Positions 21,441 to 34,741 are shown, numbered from the stretch's first letter. The stretch: DNA of 64,000 nt from Perkinsus olseni (GCA_013115125.1 JABANN010000102.1:1-64000), one strand, 5' to 3'. Notes: generated by a model not told the origin, from the letters alone. Numbers and translations: made by a program.

Positions 21441-23800
21441 TTCGTGGCGCGCGACGGAATTCTGGGAAACGGGGCTCTAATACACGGGATGCCTCTTCTC
21501 TTTGAAGGTAGCGTCGGCTAACGGCAAGCGAGACAGCGTATCTTTGCGCACGCGGAAGAAAGCTGAGTGCACTGATCAGAACGGGTGAGCATATAAGCAT
21601 CTAAGCTTGCTTTGTGCGCTGTTGAAAGATACTCTTTCTGGTCAGACCTTACCATGCATGGCGTCAACAGCTGGAATCAGTCCTCCAGAGATTGGGCTCT
21701 GAATTAGAGGTTGGAAGATCTTTGCCTCTGTCGACTTGAGTGCTACCGAATCTTCAGACAGCTGTCATCGAGGAGCTTGACAAACAGTTGCAGACGACTA
21801 ACGTGTGGGAGCCCAAGTGCCAGAACTCCCTGGGGGAAGGGGTTCACGGGCCAAAATTAGTAGGAACTTGCCGATGAGTATCACAGAGCTGGACTGTTGG
21901 TTCGTGATTGTAGTTGTTGGATCGAGGACAGTATTGTCTCACTACGTCGTGGACGCCACACTTGTTGAAAACAATTAGAGGTAGGCTGTGGCTCGTGGCC
22001 ATTTTATTAAGCCAGGGACACGCGACCTCTGTGAGGCCGCGTGCTGCGGAAACTCGTAGTTTTTTGGTAGATGGTTGGGCTCTCGTGGGTGTTTCCAACT
22101 CCCATAAGTCTATGCGAGACTGCGTCAGACAGACTTCGCGAGACTGGAAGGCGAATCGCCGTTTCTGCAACCGTCTGCCGGATGTTTCCGACGAGAGGAT
22201 GCTCATTGGACTTTGCACCACTGTACCGTGATCGTTGGTTCTCAAGTTCGTATCCAGCCCCCCAAGAGAGAGAAGGCCGACGTACATTGTGCGAAAGTTC
22301 GGCGGCGTAGCTCTTACAGTAGAGCGATCGATTTCATGGCCTTCCTAACCCGCCGAGATATGCGTAGTATCTTGCACCTAACAAAACATCGTCCACCGCG
22401 GTGCCAGGGCCTAGCATGAACCTGGGCTGTATTGGTAGTTTCATTTCGCTCGATTCCAAGAGCCAAGATCGGTAGCCCGGCTGTCTCGGCGACAACGCCG
22501 CTCAACAGGAAAGCTTCAGTGGTCAGTCTTGGTGGAAAGCTCATCAGCGCCTTCCTGGTGTCTGTGAGTCTCGGCGTGGTGTAAACTCGTGTAAGTATCT
22601 GACGAAGTAAGTGCCCTGATTGGACCAAGTACCGCGGTAACAAATGGTACAAATAACGAATAAGGCCTATTGATGAGGCTGACATGCGGGACACCCCGGA
22701 GCAGGCTTATGTCTTCGAGATTGAATGGCCCGACGCGAAGGAGGAATCCGGAGCCGAAGGTCGTCCGAATACTCCACTGGGTTCATCACGCGGCTCACCG
22801 AATCCGAGCGAGGAGACTTCTCTAACGAGATCACTCAGTACATAGAGAGAGAATGGTGGATGCCAGAAGAGGACGCTACTATCCTGGGAATCGACCATAG
22901 TGGATAGTCGTCTTATCACTGGTATCCCCAGGCGGATCTACCCGCAGTCGCCCCTTTGTGGACGCCCGAGGCGAGAATGTCAGGCTACCTCAATGCGGAT
23001 ACTATGATCTGTCCATAGCGGATTTTTCTCTTCGCTTCGTCTTGCAAGTTCCTCCGGTACAAGCATATCGAGAGGCGTTCTATCGTGTGGAACGATAGGA
23101 CGCTGATAGAATGATGGACATGATTCGTTTCATCATGTAAACGATCATTATGGTGACGGTCATTCATCATCGAAAGCCTTGTGATTCTGACCATCAATAG
23201 AGGTCGATACTGTCTCGAAGAGTCGCGTTTGGATTCCGCTTTGACGTCCTAGCGCTCAGCTGCTATCTGGTTGCCTAACAAACTAGATGGCACCTGATAA
23301 GAAGACTTACGGGCGCTAGTGTCTTGTTGGATCAAGAAGTCACTGGTGGCCGCAAGTGTCTTCGAGAATCTTGATCACACCGAGCATGTCTTCGCTAGGC
23401 AGAGGCGTATTCAAGGAGTGCGGTGCCCTGAGCAAATAGGCCGGGCTGAATGAATCCGATGAAGATTGGTCAACTGATGCCATATTGAGATTCGTCGCCT
23501 CGCTACTGCCGCGCAGTATTTCCCTTCGCAGCCTATTGGTGGAGTGATCGGCCCATACCTTGATTCCAGTCGCGTGATCACAGCAGCACGTCGCGTAATG
23601 CCAAAAACCCTCATGCTTCTCCGTTGTTGTAGCGAAGTCATGAAACGTTAGTTTGATTCCTGTATGCTCGAGACTAGAACGGACCGTCATATTTCTCAGC
23701 CACTTTCGACGTTCAAGCGACGACAGTCCGGTCACATCCGTACAGTGCTACCATCATTACAGAGCATACCATTAGCGGAGTGGTCGCTGTTATCAACTGT
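21441..23800. other. Mostly unresolved; scattered possible exons
   Basis: A few plus-strand stretches look coding, for example LESVLQRLGSELE near 21670 and VFEIEWPDAKEESGAEGRPN near 22690, but no chain could be fixed. The copy AATTTTCGTGGCGC at 21437-21450 lies 8 bases inside the presumed intron that starts at the gt near 21429. Confidence 0.3.
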
Positions 23801-23859
23801 GCTTGGTGAGGTGTCCTGTGAGAGGTGCTACTGCCACTCAGCTTCTTCTCACCACCAGG

Positions 23860-25195
23860 CGTTTCATGAAGAACAAAGTCGCTCGAACGGCCTCGGCTAT
23901 TAACCACAAGAAGGGCTTGAAGGGAAAGGCTTCTGGTATAGGGGATCTTTTACAGTTTATTGTGACGTGTGTCTCTCTGTAGCTGCCTTGGGGAAGGCCA
24001 AACGATCGAGTCAGAAGTATACTTCTTCTAGCAGCACATCGGGCGCTCCTGCCCGCAGTCCGTCGGCTGATGACGATTCTCCTGATCAACAGAGGGGAAG
24101 CACTTCGTCCAAGGGGTCGATACCGCCGTTGGAGTACATGGTGGCGTTCTCTAATGAGGCAGCGGTAAGGGGCTGCCGTGTGACGATGTCTCGGTATGGA
24201 TCGCTCCTCAGACTGTGGCTGGTTTTTGCGCTACGACGGCTGATGATCTGAACTCCCGCAAGACTCCGGAGACCCAGGGTGAGTTAGTCGCGGTCGGGAG
24301 GTGGTTCCCCTTTCGTCTAGTGTCGCTTGACTGGTCCTCTGCTTACCGGGTTTGTGATCCTCGGTGCCGTTTTTGCGCATTTGAGGGCGCCTACGGTTCT
24401 TTTAGTGTATGGCGCGTGTATGGCTGGGCAGTCCACAGCATTCGGCAACCTTGCACAGGAGACGGGTCATCACATTGCCGAGGTTTATTTCAAACCGAAA
24501 TATAAGTAAGACGAGGAAGCCGAGTGACGTTCGGGAAGGCTTTCATCGCAGGTCGGTGATATCTAAAGCCTTCAATAAAGATAGACTCCTCGTGCGAGTC
24601 GAGACCCCGATGACTGAATCGGTGCGGAATGCAGGGGTGAGTCAGAAGACAGTCGCGATGTCGTTGTGTGAGTTGGTCGATTGTTGGTAGGCCTTCGCCC
24701 AGCAGTTGAAGCAGGAGGGTGCTACGGAGGCTACTAATTCATATACAGTAGGCGAGTGTGGTCGATGCTGCATCGTCATCGACGGCGGTCACTTGCGAGG
24801 CTTTGTCTACTCGTCCGTGTCCGCACAGGTTCGAGGAGTGTTAGACGTGATCGTCTCGGGCTATATCAAATCCCTATGCGAGAACAAGCCGAAGCTAGAT
24901 CGATTTCCTAAGCTACCGGATGTGATGGCTGCTGATGAGGCCCTCGTGGTGGACTACTTTACCAACCATAAAGTTGGAGCCTTGGATCGAACAGAGTGAG
25001 CTCGCCGAGATTTGACAGTCATTCGAGAACAAGAACGTCGAGAACGTCTTCTCAGCGTGAACAAGTGCATCGAAATCAACGCAACGATACGGTCATTCCT
25101 GACTGACAACGACATCAACCTTCTGATGGTGCACTACCTAGAGGCCAACCGCCTGGTTGGCGCATCGAAGGCAAAGAAGATAGCGAAGGCTGTGA
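23860..25195 (+). CDS. Possible exocyst Sec6-like C-terminal region (tentative)
   Basis: Plus-strand exons give a helical protein: a Ser-rich linker near 24000-24165 (YTSSSSTSGAPARSPSADDD, ending EYMVAFSNEAA before gtaagg), SKAFNKDRLLVRVETPMTES near 24555, then a long exon 24700-24996 containing QVRGVLDVIVSGYIKSLCEN, KPKLDRFPKL and DEALVVDYFTNHKVGALDRT. An exon 25018-25190 follows with REQERRERLLSVNKCIEINA and NLLMVHYLEANRLVGASKAK before gtgagtgg. The pattern of a helix ending in YIxxL, a K-P-K-L turn, then a D-xx-L-xx-(F/Y)F helix recalls the C-terminal bundle of exocyst Sec6/EXOC3. I cannot confirm this, and other helical vesicle-tethering or unrelated proteins fit. Splice borders between the last two exons are unsettled. 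Confidence 0.28.
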
Positions 25196-25713
25196 GTGGC
25201 GGGGGGTTTTCGAGGGAGAACAACTGGTTGGTCGTAGGTGGTGTCTATGAGATCGGCTCAGTGGAACAAGAAACAGCGGGCTGACATCCTCAAACAGCTT
25301 ACCAAAAATCAAGGTAGACGACCGCCACCGGGAGTTGCCGTTGAGAGCTTCTCTGTTGTGATAGGCGGCGTGGCCGTGTCCAGCGATGAGAGCCCTTGAA
25401 GGGTCCTTGCAGTACATTGCCTTAACTTCACTGTATAAAATTTTGAGTATCTTTTCATCAAAGAAGGCGTGCGTTGTGAATTTTTGGGATCGAAGATGAC
25501 TGGCAAGAATCATGACATTACTCGTACTTATTGTATCTACTATTTAATATAAAACTGCACGTAAATCTACTTGCCATTACTCAGGAATACATTAGAATGG
25601 AGATCAATGAGTGCCTGTTTCACTGTAGATGAGTATAATAGTCATCAATTAATTCACCCAAGATGCATTCTTGACGGGGGCTTGAATCTGGTTGTCGAGT
25701 ATTTACCAACTAG

Positions 25714-28700
25714 CATGTCTAACGTCGGCAGTGGCTCGGTATCGACGATAAGGCCAGCTGGAACAGCAGCTGATGCTACTAGTACTTGCATTGAAAACAC
25801 TATGGAAGATGAACGCCTCATGTACCGTGCTTCAAGCGAGGTATCTCGAAGGCCCATCTCAGGACGGCTAAGATCGCCCCGAGGTATCGACAAGGACTTC
25901 CTGGTACTGCAGAGTCGGCCATGCCTCCCCGGGCTGAGCCGAGCGCTGATGCTGTTGAAGACTTCGATGAGGAGGTGGGTGACCACAGTACAAGGAGAGC
26001 AGCGCCTCCGTGGGCGGTATCCCTTTGGCACTAGGCGATCTCTATGCGTTGGAATTGACCGGGCTGCTTTAGGTGGTCGTACCCCCATTCAGCTGGCCTA
26101 CTGGGAAGCCCCGGGTTATCTTCTCATCCAGTTTCGCACTTCGCTCGCTTGAACTAACTAGGAATGTGTCGGCGGGGAGTTTGCCTTTCAGTGCGAGAAG
26201 TACTTGGCGAGCCATCCAGACTTCATGAGAACGCTGTGGCACGACCGGCTGGTGCAGAGGCAGACGGGCCTACTGGAGAAGCACATGCAGATGACGCAGC
26301 GGCAGCATCAGGATCTCACCATGGCTATCAAGCAGGTGGGGCTCTTGCTGCTGAGAGGAGTTGTGGGGAGGCAGTGACATGTTCCTTATGGCAACTCAAT
26401 GCCGCTTGTGACGAAGTGAACTGGGCTGGAAAGCCCCACCAGAGTAATAGAGATACTAGTCCTTCAATTGAGGCATTGGTACCTAACTTAGACTATCTGA
26501 TGCCCAAGATATCACAACTGTGCGCCAATCGTATCCTTGTGTCATGTTTGGCAGTAGGTGTTATCGCTGCATGTGGAGGGCATGACCAAGCAGATGGAGG
26601 CGGGGGAGCAGCAGAAGGAGAGTGCCCGAGACCGTGCTCAGAAGGAGGCTCAGGATAAGCTCGATGTGCGCCGGTGGCAGCGACAACTGCGACTACGGCT
26701 CTCCGTTCTCCTCTGTGGCGTCTTGTGGAATATTGCAATTTCCCATTATGAACTATTGATTGGATAGTGGAAGGCTTCCTCTATCGGTACCCGTAATACG
26801 GTCAAAATTATAATACGGGCACGGCATACACCCTTACAATAAGGGACGCCTCCGTACCGCTCTGTTGCTTAGCTCTAGTGGAAGCATCAGCGATCATATC
26901 GACTAAGGAAAGTCCCGGGCAATTGATGGGCGATGAGTGGGAGTTGTGGTAATGTTTGTCATCAGCTCGCCTTAACTCTGCTGAACGAGCGAAGTGAGAG
27001 GATCGTCGAGCAGTTGAAGACGGGGGCTAACTTCGAGGCGGCACTCAAGGCCACAGTGACGGAGATAACGAAGGACCAACAGCAGCAGCAACGTCGAGCG
27101 GAGGGCGATAAGGAGAATTGCTGCCATCACCATCATAACCAGTTTGCAGACTCGCCGAGTAGGCACGCCTCGGTTGTCCTTTTGGTCTTCGCGTTGGCAG
27201 GTTCCCCACCGGGCGTGGCAGTAGCTGGTCTGAAGAGTGAGCTGAAGTTGGTGCAAAGGCAACTGGATGAGGTTTGTGGTGAAAAAATGCGAGGTGCTGG
27301 GATTGAACCTAGGATTTCCCCAGGTGCTCACCAAGGCCGTTACTATGCGTACTGATGCAGTCCTTGAAGCCGACAGAGCACAGCAGCCCGTCACTCTTGA
27401 GGGGGGCGCAGGGCAACCGAGTCTGCCGGCGGGAAGTCGCGTGCAGGTGAGGGTAGTCCAATGTGGCGGCCGGCCCTCTCGACGACGATCGGGATGACCT
27501 AGTTCAGATCGGGGGGTATTACGACGAGGTCCGTTCCGAAGTAGATGGTATCATGGCTGAAGTTCGGGCCATTAAATGGGGCTTCGACGGTGACAAGAGT
27601 CTCCTGAAAGTACTTGATTTGGAGAAGGGCACTCTGAAGGGAAAGAGAGAAGCATCGCCATTGAGGCCTAGGATGACGAAGGTAACCCTGATCCGAGGGG
27701 GATTGGCCGGACCTCTTCTCGTCAGCCACCACCGATACCCTACTTTGGCGCCCGCGTCGCCGTTGGTACGGCGGGACCGGTAGAGGCCCCTCAAGGCTTC
27801 GCCGCTGCGCAAGCTGCTGGTGGGTGTGGGGCCATGGTAGCTTCGCTCCGCTCATTTTGTTGCAGTTCCTGGGTACGGCATATCATCGAAGAAGCCGGCG
27901 CACTTCGAGAAGTTGAAGGCTACGGAAAGGTTTCTGAAGCCAACAGTGAGGCGAGAGGGACAAGTCCGGCGTGGTGCTGGTGCACGACAGACGACCTCAA
28001 CCCCGCCGCCGAAGAGCATCAGGAGCCGATTACGGCAACCCCCGACGAGACCGGAGCGGAGAGCGAAGGCACCAGCAAGCGCTCCCACGAAGGCTGATAA
28101 GGGGGTGGCGACAAGCTCAATCTCCGACCGACAGCAGCAGCCAGAGTGGGACGATACCGTCCTTGGTTGTGAGATACCTCGGGAGCCTCCTCCGGTGAAA
28201 AGGAAGGCCCCACCGCCCCAACGAGAAAAGCTTCGGCCTCAGAGAGGGAAGGCCCGGAAGGGAGTTGGTAAACGACAAGGGAAGACGAAGAGCACAGCGC
28301 CCCCGGTGGGTAAGCCGAGCGGGCTGAGATGGGACGCCGTGAACGATCTGGTTATGCTCATCCCGCCTGCAATAGCGCCGCAGCCGAAGGCACCATTGGG
28401 GCTCGCCGTTACGGGAAGTACCTTGTCGAGCACTGCAGAGGTGCCTCGGTTGCAGCAGAGGGCAATGAAGTCCCGAGAGGTGCGGAGTGAGGAGGAGTCT
28501 CTAGTGGAGAGGCTGATGGGGAAGTATGGTGCGGCGAGTGGGGTCGAGGATTCTGTCTTGAGTGGGCTGGTTGATGATATCATGCTGGGGTCAGCGAGGA
28601 CGGTGGGCGGTAGGGCGGAGACCAGGGACTCGGCTAGGTCGGGTACTAGTCACAGAAGTGCTGATGTGCCTGTGGTGCCTCTCCCTGAGCGGAGCGAAGC

Positions 28701-29545
28701 GAGGAGCAGGGTACGCGGCGAAGAGCAGCCATGTCCTCAGCGGAGAGTTTTTCAACGGAGTCCGTCCGAAGATCGAGAGACGGATGGTACTGATGCCCAC
28801 CTGGCAGGAGTTGATGCAGAGATCACGAAGGTTGAGGTTGGCATTGACGCTCCCGCCGTCGAACTGAGGAATTCAGCTTTGCAAACGATTGAGGTGAGGA
28901 CGGTGATGAGGGCGGCGTGAGGTACGTTCAGGTGGAGTTTGTGGAGTCCGGAGTGGACCCCTTGCCAGTGCTGCAGGACCCACCCGGGGGAGAAGGAGAG
29001 GATCGGGTTAGACAAGAGACTACGCGGGTGAGGAACGCTGGTAGAGGGATGGGGCGATCCCCTCTGATGGGACTTCCCGCCTCAGGACACCGCACCAACT
29101 GAGTCGAGCGATCGACCAGTGACAAGAGCAGAAGTTAATGGTGAGTTCGGGTATCCTTACCCCTCAGGAACCTGGTGCCCCTCCGTCGGTTATAGAAAAC
29201 GCGAGATGGGAAGAAGTATGAAATCCCTCTACCTAGTCTTTTTAAGTTCACGCTCTCGAGGGCGATCAGCTATGCACGCATTCACGAGGCGATCGGCCGC
29301 ATGACGAGCAAGCGTGCTTGTCAGACGCTGCGGTTTCGGCGCATCTCGACACCGCGAGTGGAGGCGTCTCCTCCTCCTCCTCATCGTCCTTGAGAGTCTC
29401 CTCGACAGTAGTTGTTGATAGGTGGGTTGTGGTCGACTGTCGCTCGCATCGCTACGCAACAATTCCCTCAGTGTTGCTACGGCGTCGTTGCTGGGTTCGA
29501 GTGGGAATTCATTGGCGGAGCTTGAGGGGCAGAGGTCCCCAGGTG
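25714..29545 (+). CDS. Large multi-exon coiled-coil/basic-linker protein, unknown
   Basis: A chain of plus-strand exons. A start at 25714 (MSNVGSGSVSTIRP) is followed by an acidic/Pro exon. One from about 26162 reads FAFQCEKYLASHPDFMRTLW and then a Gln-rich helix. Coiled-coil exons follow near 26577 (MTKQMEAGEQQKESARDRAQ), 26975 (NERSERIVEQLKTGANFEAA), 27235 (LKSELKLVQRQLDE) and 27495 (QIGGYYDEVRSEVDGIMAEV). A long exon of over 950 nt (about 27905-28900) encodes a basic Pro/Arg/Lys-rich linker with a conserved-looking VERLMGKYGAASGVEDSVLS near its middle. Ser-rich exons continue to about 29540, ending SLAELEGQRSP before a gtgggt donor. The coiled coils plus disordered linkers suggest a cytoskeletal or basal-body scaffold, but I recognise no family. 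It may be more than one gene. The intron after 27285 holds an antisense tRNA-like T-arm. Confidence 0.4.
27297..27325 (-). other. tRNA-like B-box module in an intron
   Basis: On the minus strand this reads CCTAGGTTCAATCCCAGCAC, a B-box-like core (GGTTCAATCCC). It lies about 15 nt inside the intron whose donor follows LKSELKLVQRQLDE, antisense to the host gene, as do the modules in DRC1 introns 1 and 2. Confidence 0.5.
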
Positions 29546-29564
29546 GGTGCCGATTGAGGTTGAG

Positions 29565-29584
29565 AATTTCGTGGCGCAGTGACG
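29565..29584 (+). repeat. Copy of dispersed AATTTCGTGGCG element
   Basis: AATTTCGTGGCGCAGTGACG on the plus strand, about 25 nt after the probable splice donor gtgggtgcc. It is identical over 20 nt to the minus-strand copy at 15797-15816. Read through, it would encode NFVAQ and a stop, but the splice context suggests intronic sequence. Confidence 0.65.
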
Positions 29585-29649
29585 GCTGAGTTGCGAATCT
29601 GTTCAGGGGAAATACGGCAGAATCGGAGCTCAGCTCAGCGCAATGAAGG

Positions 29650-32600
29650 GTCATCCCTGTCTGAGGGTGAAATTAGGGAAAGTCGAGGCACCGATGGTGC
29701 ACAGCCAACATGAATGCTCTTTCTAACACCTGGGTAAAGTTTCGTTTCCTTCCGTGAAGTCAATGACGTAACTCTGAGATCTGCAGATGATGTCCACCTG
29801 AATGCGGCATCCCCGTGATGAGTGACTGGTGACTCACCAAAGCCAAACTGTCTGTCTGATGAACTGTTTCCAACGAAGCGCTCCAAACACTGGAGAAGAA
29901 ATACGAAAATAATTTCAGGTGAAGCTTTCCAGTAAGGTTCGCGACAGCTCCGATTCGGCCCTTGCTCCGAACGAGCCATCGATGCTGGCACGCAGGCCGG
30001 TAAGGGAAGGAATGGGGAATTCATTCCGCAAGGCAACTAAGAGACAGAGAGCGAGGTGGGAAGCGGGTGGTTGACGGCGCGGAGATAGTCCGTTTGACAG
30101 CTATGGAGGGTATAGCGGACGCATTGTCATCGACTCACGCCATTTGGAAGTGTGTGTGAGTTCGTAGTCCGACGCCGGTTCCGGCATAGTTGGGCTCTTA
30201 CCGGTGTGCTCAGTCGCTAACTGACAGTCAGGGGCTCAGTGCGACGTAGTTAAAGCAGGCTCGAAAAAGGCCATTGGGAATGCCAGAAAACAATGTCTCC
30301 TCGTACCCGCATTTTCTGAGAACATCTCATATTCATTGAGCTGGATTGTTACCTTTGTTTATGGAGTTTTTGCTAGTCATCGGGGACATAGGGTGTCTAA
30401 CTTATTGAATCATATGGATTCAATAAGTCAGGCAGAGAAAAAATTCTTTCCTCCCTTCATTCACTTGACGAACTCAGGGAAGTTGGAACTCAGGGAGGAC
30501 TCAGGCCAGGTCATCAAGCGTGAAAAGATCGTTCGTCCAGGTTGGGTAACTTGCAAGAAGCAAGAAGGGTGGGGATACGAGCAACTGACAAAAAGCGGAT
30601 TCCGCTTTTCCCAAGTTATCCGGAGCCACTTAATAACCGAGTCCTGATTGTCTTCGTGAAGCTTCAAGGGTAGAAAAGATAAAGCGAGACGTCACTGTAG
30701 GCCACCGTGGCCTGGCTACGCCTGACCTGACCAAGTGTCAGCCCGTAGTACCTCAAAATGGAAGAGAACACTCCATACAGCACGCCGTGTTTAACGCAGT
30801 ATCTTGAGGGGTGTATGATACCCAAGCATCGAAGCCAGGAGTGCGATGACGATTTCAGGCGAGCAGGTATGCTGCCCGGCAACTCGGTAGCAGTTACCTT
30901 CTTAAATTACCTAATTATCTCTGAATAACTGTGTGGAGGGAGGTGGTCCTGACGAAGGGTGTCGCGACAATGTTTTGGTCTTCGAATCAACCGTCATGGT
31001 TGATAGGTCATCAATGAGGATACTGTTGAACGATGATCAAAATCCGTTCGTGCTCAGTTGCTCAACAGAAGTGGGTGTTGGGGTGCGAGCTAGGCGAGCT
31101 CCATGGCAAAACCTATACTATTACTCGCCGTGTATATACTATTACTCGCAGTTGTTGCGGCGATACATCCACTGATCGGCTCTCATCCCAATAAGACATC
31201 CGACGGGACTGTTCGACTCTGTCAGGCGAAGCCTTAAGTGACGCTCTCATTCGTACTTTTGTTGATCGCCTTCTGTGAACCCTTTCGGTTATATATCCCT
31301 CGGTCTTCCAGATTAACAACTGGAAACACTAATCCAGGCTTGTAATAATAACAATATCAATAATCACCTATGATAGAAAATACCCACTCTCTACCACAAT
31401 ATATAACGACGTAAGTGGTTGATTGTGACCACCAAAGTAATATGTAATACAACTCGTAACTTAATGATTAATGACTGAACCCACAGCTAGCGTACTAGCC
31501 ACCCACGGAGTGTCCCAAAGGCATCTGAATGGGAGAAAAGGAGACAATCTACACAATTGCCGAGACTTCTTCATTAGTGTCCTTTTGGGACGCAACACTT
31601 TCTTCGTATCCTGAGGGGAAACCAGGGCCTTCAAGGTCGTTGATATTCGAGCTGCTCGACCATCAATGAACAGTATGATACTATTCTCACTCCCGATGAT
31701 GTACGTTTTCTCTTCCTTGTTTTGTTCTACAGCATCGCGGTCGGCAGCGGAGTTCGTTGTCGTAACCTGGGGGGGGGTTGGGGTCTCGTGGTGGGTGCCG
31801 GACCGGCACTGCCGGTCGGAGTAGTGTTTCGACGAAACAGTTTCGTAGCACTCTCGAGGGTCAACGTCCTAACATTTAAGCAGCTGACTCATGACACGCA
31901 GTAGTACGTAAATAGCGGCTGAACTGTTCCTTAGGACCAACGGTCGCAGTCGTAGCAGACGGCTCGTTGACTTCGCTATGCTTAAGAAGGATTCTAAGGA
32001 GTGGGACGACGACAAGCGACACTGTGTCGACGCTCTCCTTATGGACACAGTTCATGTGTCACATGACATGTGATTACCCGATGGACAACGATCTGTTTTG
32101 AGTGTACAGAAGTTACCGCAATTATCACACTTCGTAGCGAAGCGACGAGCACTGACCGTAAGCATAATGGGGCTCGCCATGAGGAAGTGAACGCAAGATT
32201 GCAAGGTTCAGACTGTGACGTGATTGGCTCACCGCCGGATTTGCCTAGCTCGAGCTAGCTCTCCTGGCGAGGCCGCCACTAAATCGATCACACGATCTAT
32301 ATCGATATCCAAGAGCGCGCGGCTCACTCAGTGTTTGTGTAGTTCTCTGCGCTCCTAGGATTCGCTTGGCACTTTCATTGAGGAGCTCGTATACCTCTGA
32401 GATCACATCATGGCTGCCGTGTAAAGTTGGTCACTCTGAATAGCCTTCATTCCTCTGTGATCCTCGCTCGCCTTGGGCCAGCGACAATACTGTTTTTCGA
32501 GTGGGGGTATCCGATTCCGCCCATCGATCGTCTCCCGTTTGATAGAAGAATGGTTTGGATCACGATAGTCCGATCTATGTCTTGCCGATACGGCTGCAAG

Positions 32601-32700
32601 CGTTCACGCCGACACAGTTCCACCTAGTGTTTTGATGTGTGGTAGATAATAGTCGAGTATTGGTCACTATGCTGTCCCGATACAGTGTTAAGGCAAATCC
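29650..32700. other. Gene-poor stretch, nothing recognised
   Basis: Frames up to about 130 codons exist on both strands but show no splice chains, domains or codon pattern I trust. The frame at 30336-30647 (plus) is the most protein-like, ending RFSQVIRSHLITES, but has no match I know. Confidence 0.35.
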
Positions 32701-32705
32701 CTCAA

Positions 32706-33631
32706 ATGTCGACTAAACAGGTCGTCATCATCGCCGCCGCTGCTGCAGCAGCCCTGGTCCCTCTCGCCTCCGCTGGGGTAGGCACATAGGTCCTTGGCAG
32801 ATGTCGTTGCGCACTTCATTAATGTGCGGACCGCATAGTGCAGTTTCGCTCATGCGAAACGGTATGATGAGCTTTGGGTGTCGATTATCCCGTAGCCCAC
32901 TTTCAGGAGTTCCCACCACTCAAGAGCGTGAGCCTCCGTCGTAAGGGCAACGTCGCTATCATAGCGACGCTATGTGTTACTACAGCGAGAAGGACTTTGA
33001 TGTGAACAACCGCGCAGCTTTGGTCCTCTCAGTTGGCTTGAAGGACAACCTAAGAACGATGCACATCAAGTGCCCAGCAGATGGCAAACAGAAGCCGTTC
33101 GAGACCCTGTTGTAAGTCATATCTTGAAAGAAGTTTGATCTGCCGCCATCACTCTGCCTTCTTTCCCGTAGCTCCTTCGACCCAAACGTCGTCCAGCAAT
33201 ATCACCGTAACTTCCCACATCCCAACTGGGAGAATATTTTCTATTTCCACGATCCTCCTTCTTACGGCGCTGGTGCTGACCCGTTGACGCGTATGAGCAA
33301 CTCACCCTTTCATGATTCGGTGGTTAAGCTAGACAAAGCCGCTAAAGAGATTGACTACACGCCTATCCGAGCAAGCGCCGAAGTGGTCCTGGAGGAAGAC
33401 TTGAAAGGCAAGCTGGGAGATGCTGGGGAGAAGACGCTGGAGGCGGGAAGAAACGTTTGTGGTGCTGTCATGGAAGTTCTGAAAAGCAAGTATGATTTAA
33501 AGCAACTGTGCAATGAGGTTCACGACGCCTCCGATCGTGCCATCGCCGCTGCTAAGCAGGCCGATAAGAAGTTCAGGAAGAATGAGGGTATTGTCCCTGA
33601 GGGTTCTTTCACCGAAATTGTGGACGCATAA
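32706..33631 (+). CDS. Small secreted protein, orphan
   Basis: ATG at 32706 starts a clear signal peptide, MSTKQVVIIAAAAAAALVPL then ASAG, and the exon ends at a gt after 32777. A middle exon ending at 33111 encodes MCYYSEKDFDVNNRAALVLS and GLKDNLRTMHIKCPADGKQK. A 60-nt intron (33112-33171) leads to the last exon (33172-33631), which reads SFDPNVVQQYHRNFPHPNWE, NIFYFHDPPSYGAG and then a helical, Lys/Glu-rich C-terminus ending FTEIVDA, TAA. The join between the signal-peptide exon and the middle exon (a small exon may lie near 32901-32921) is not resolved. The mature protein would be roughly 200 residues with a few cysteines and no recognised domain. Secretion makes a host-interaction role possible but unproven. 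Confidence 0.55.
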
Positions 33632-34707
33632 CGACCTTTCATCCACGAGTTGCAGCGCGAATACGTTCAGTGTTGTACAAGAACCGATACTATTATCGTC
33701 ATGATTCACATGCACAGTTATTACTGTCCCCTTTTCAACACAACACAGCTTAGTGTGGCGAAGATTCATATTCAATCTACCTGTCGTTATTCAAGTACAT
33801 GAATGACCAATACTCTCGGTGCTGTGAGGTGATTCTTATCTTTTATTGTTCAAGATTTATTCCCATTCGTATAATATAACATGTGCTATGTTTATCAAGA
33901 GTGTTGGGTGTTGGCGTTTGAAGAGTTGAGGAATGACTATGAGCTATTCATAGCGGACGGTCACATTACTCTTGCCCGGTCTGATGATGATCTCAGTCCG
34001 GCTACGACTATCACCACTAGTCACCGGGTGCTGTCACGTGGTGAATTTTGCTGGTTCGAGCTGAAGACGCCACGGTAGGCTACAAGGAGTATACCGGCGT
34101 CCCCTGTATGCGTCATCATCGTCAGTGAGTGTTTGTCTTCAACACCGGACTATTCAGACTGAGAAGCTTTCTGTCTCAGGCCGGATCTGATCACGCATCC
34201 GAGGGGCTGTGCTTACCAGTAGTACGGTACCGCCATTACACCTGCGATGACAGATGGCGGCCTGTTTGGTCAGATGCGCCACCACGTGTCTCATCTCCAT
34301 GACTTGGAAGGTCAGTGAAACATGGCCACGTCGGTCCGCATTCTTTCAATGAGCTCGGATGTCCCACCAGTTCATCCTTCCACCTCTCGTCCAGCTATGC
34401 TTTTTGAAGTGAGGTTACTTTTCAACTTTCGCTTCCGACTTCAGTCAACCGGCGGCTGATCCTCTTTGACTATGAGTGACACCCTTGAGGACACTCAAAA
34501 TGACAGAGGAATCGCACCACAGTTTCATATTACCGCTGTCGGTCTTTCTTCATTCGTGTACTGACGGGAACCCTGAGGGCCACTGATAGTTACCCGTATT
34601 ACTCTTACCTCCGGTGGTATGTGTCATCTCTCAGTGTTGCTATCCAGCACAAGAGTGCTACGAGAGCACGTTGCCAGAACCCAAGGGGTTGGGTGGCAGG
34701 TGTCGCT

Positions 34708-34741
34708 GGAGGTTGATAATGTTGTAATATTATCAACCTCC
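34708..34741. repeat. Perfect 13-bp inverted repeat, 8-nt loop
   Basis: GGAGGTTGATAAT (34708-34720) and ATTATCAACCTCC (34729-34741) are exact reverse complements with an 8-nt loop. The arms contain AGGTTGAT/ATCAACCT, the same heptamer core as the family-A introners. It could form a strong hairpin in DNA or RNA. Confidence 0.8.

Noticed and set aside
26162-29545. Assigning the coiled-coil gene to a named centrosomal/basal-body family
   Set aside because: Composition and layout are suggestive, but I could not match any diagnostic motif, so no name was given.
15799-29584. NFVAQ as a conserved C-terminal peptide motif shared by two proteins
   Set aside because: Both instances are encoded by the dispersed AATTTCGTGGCG element, and the 29565 copy lies past a likely splice donor. 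The shared peptide is probably a by-product of the DNA repeat.
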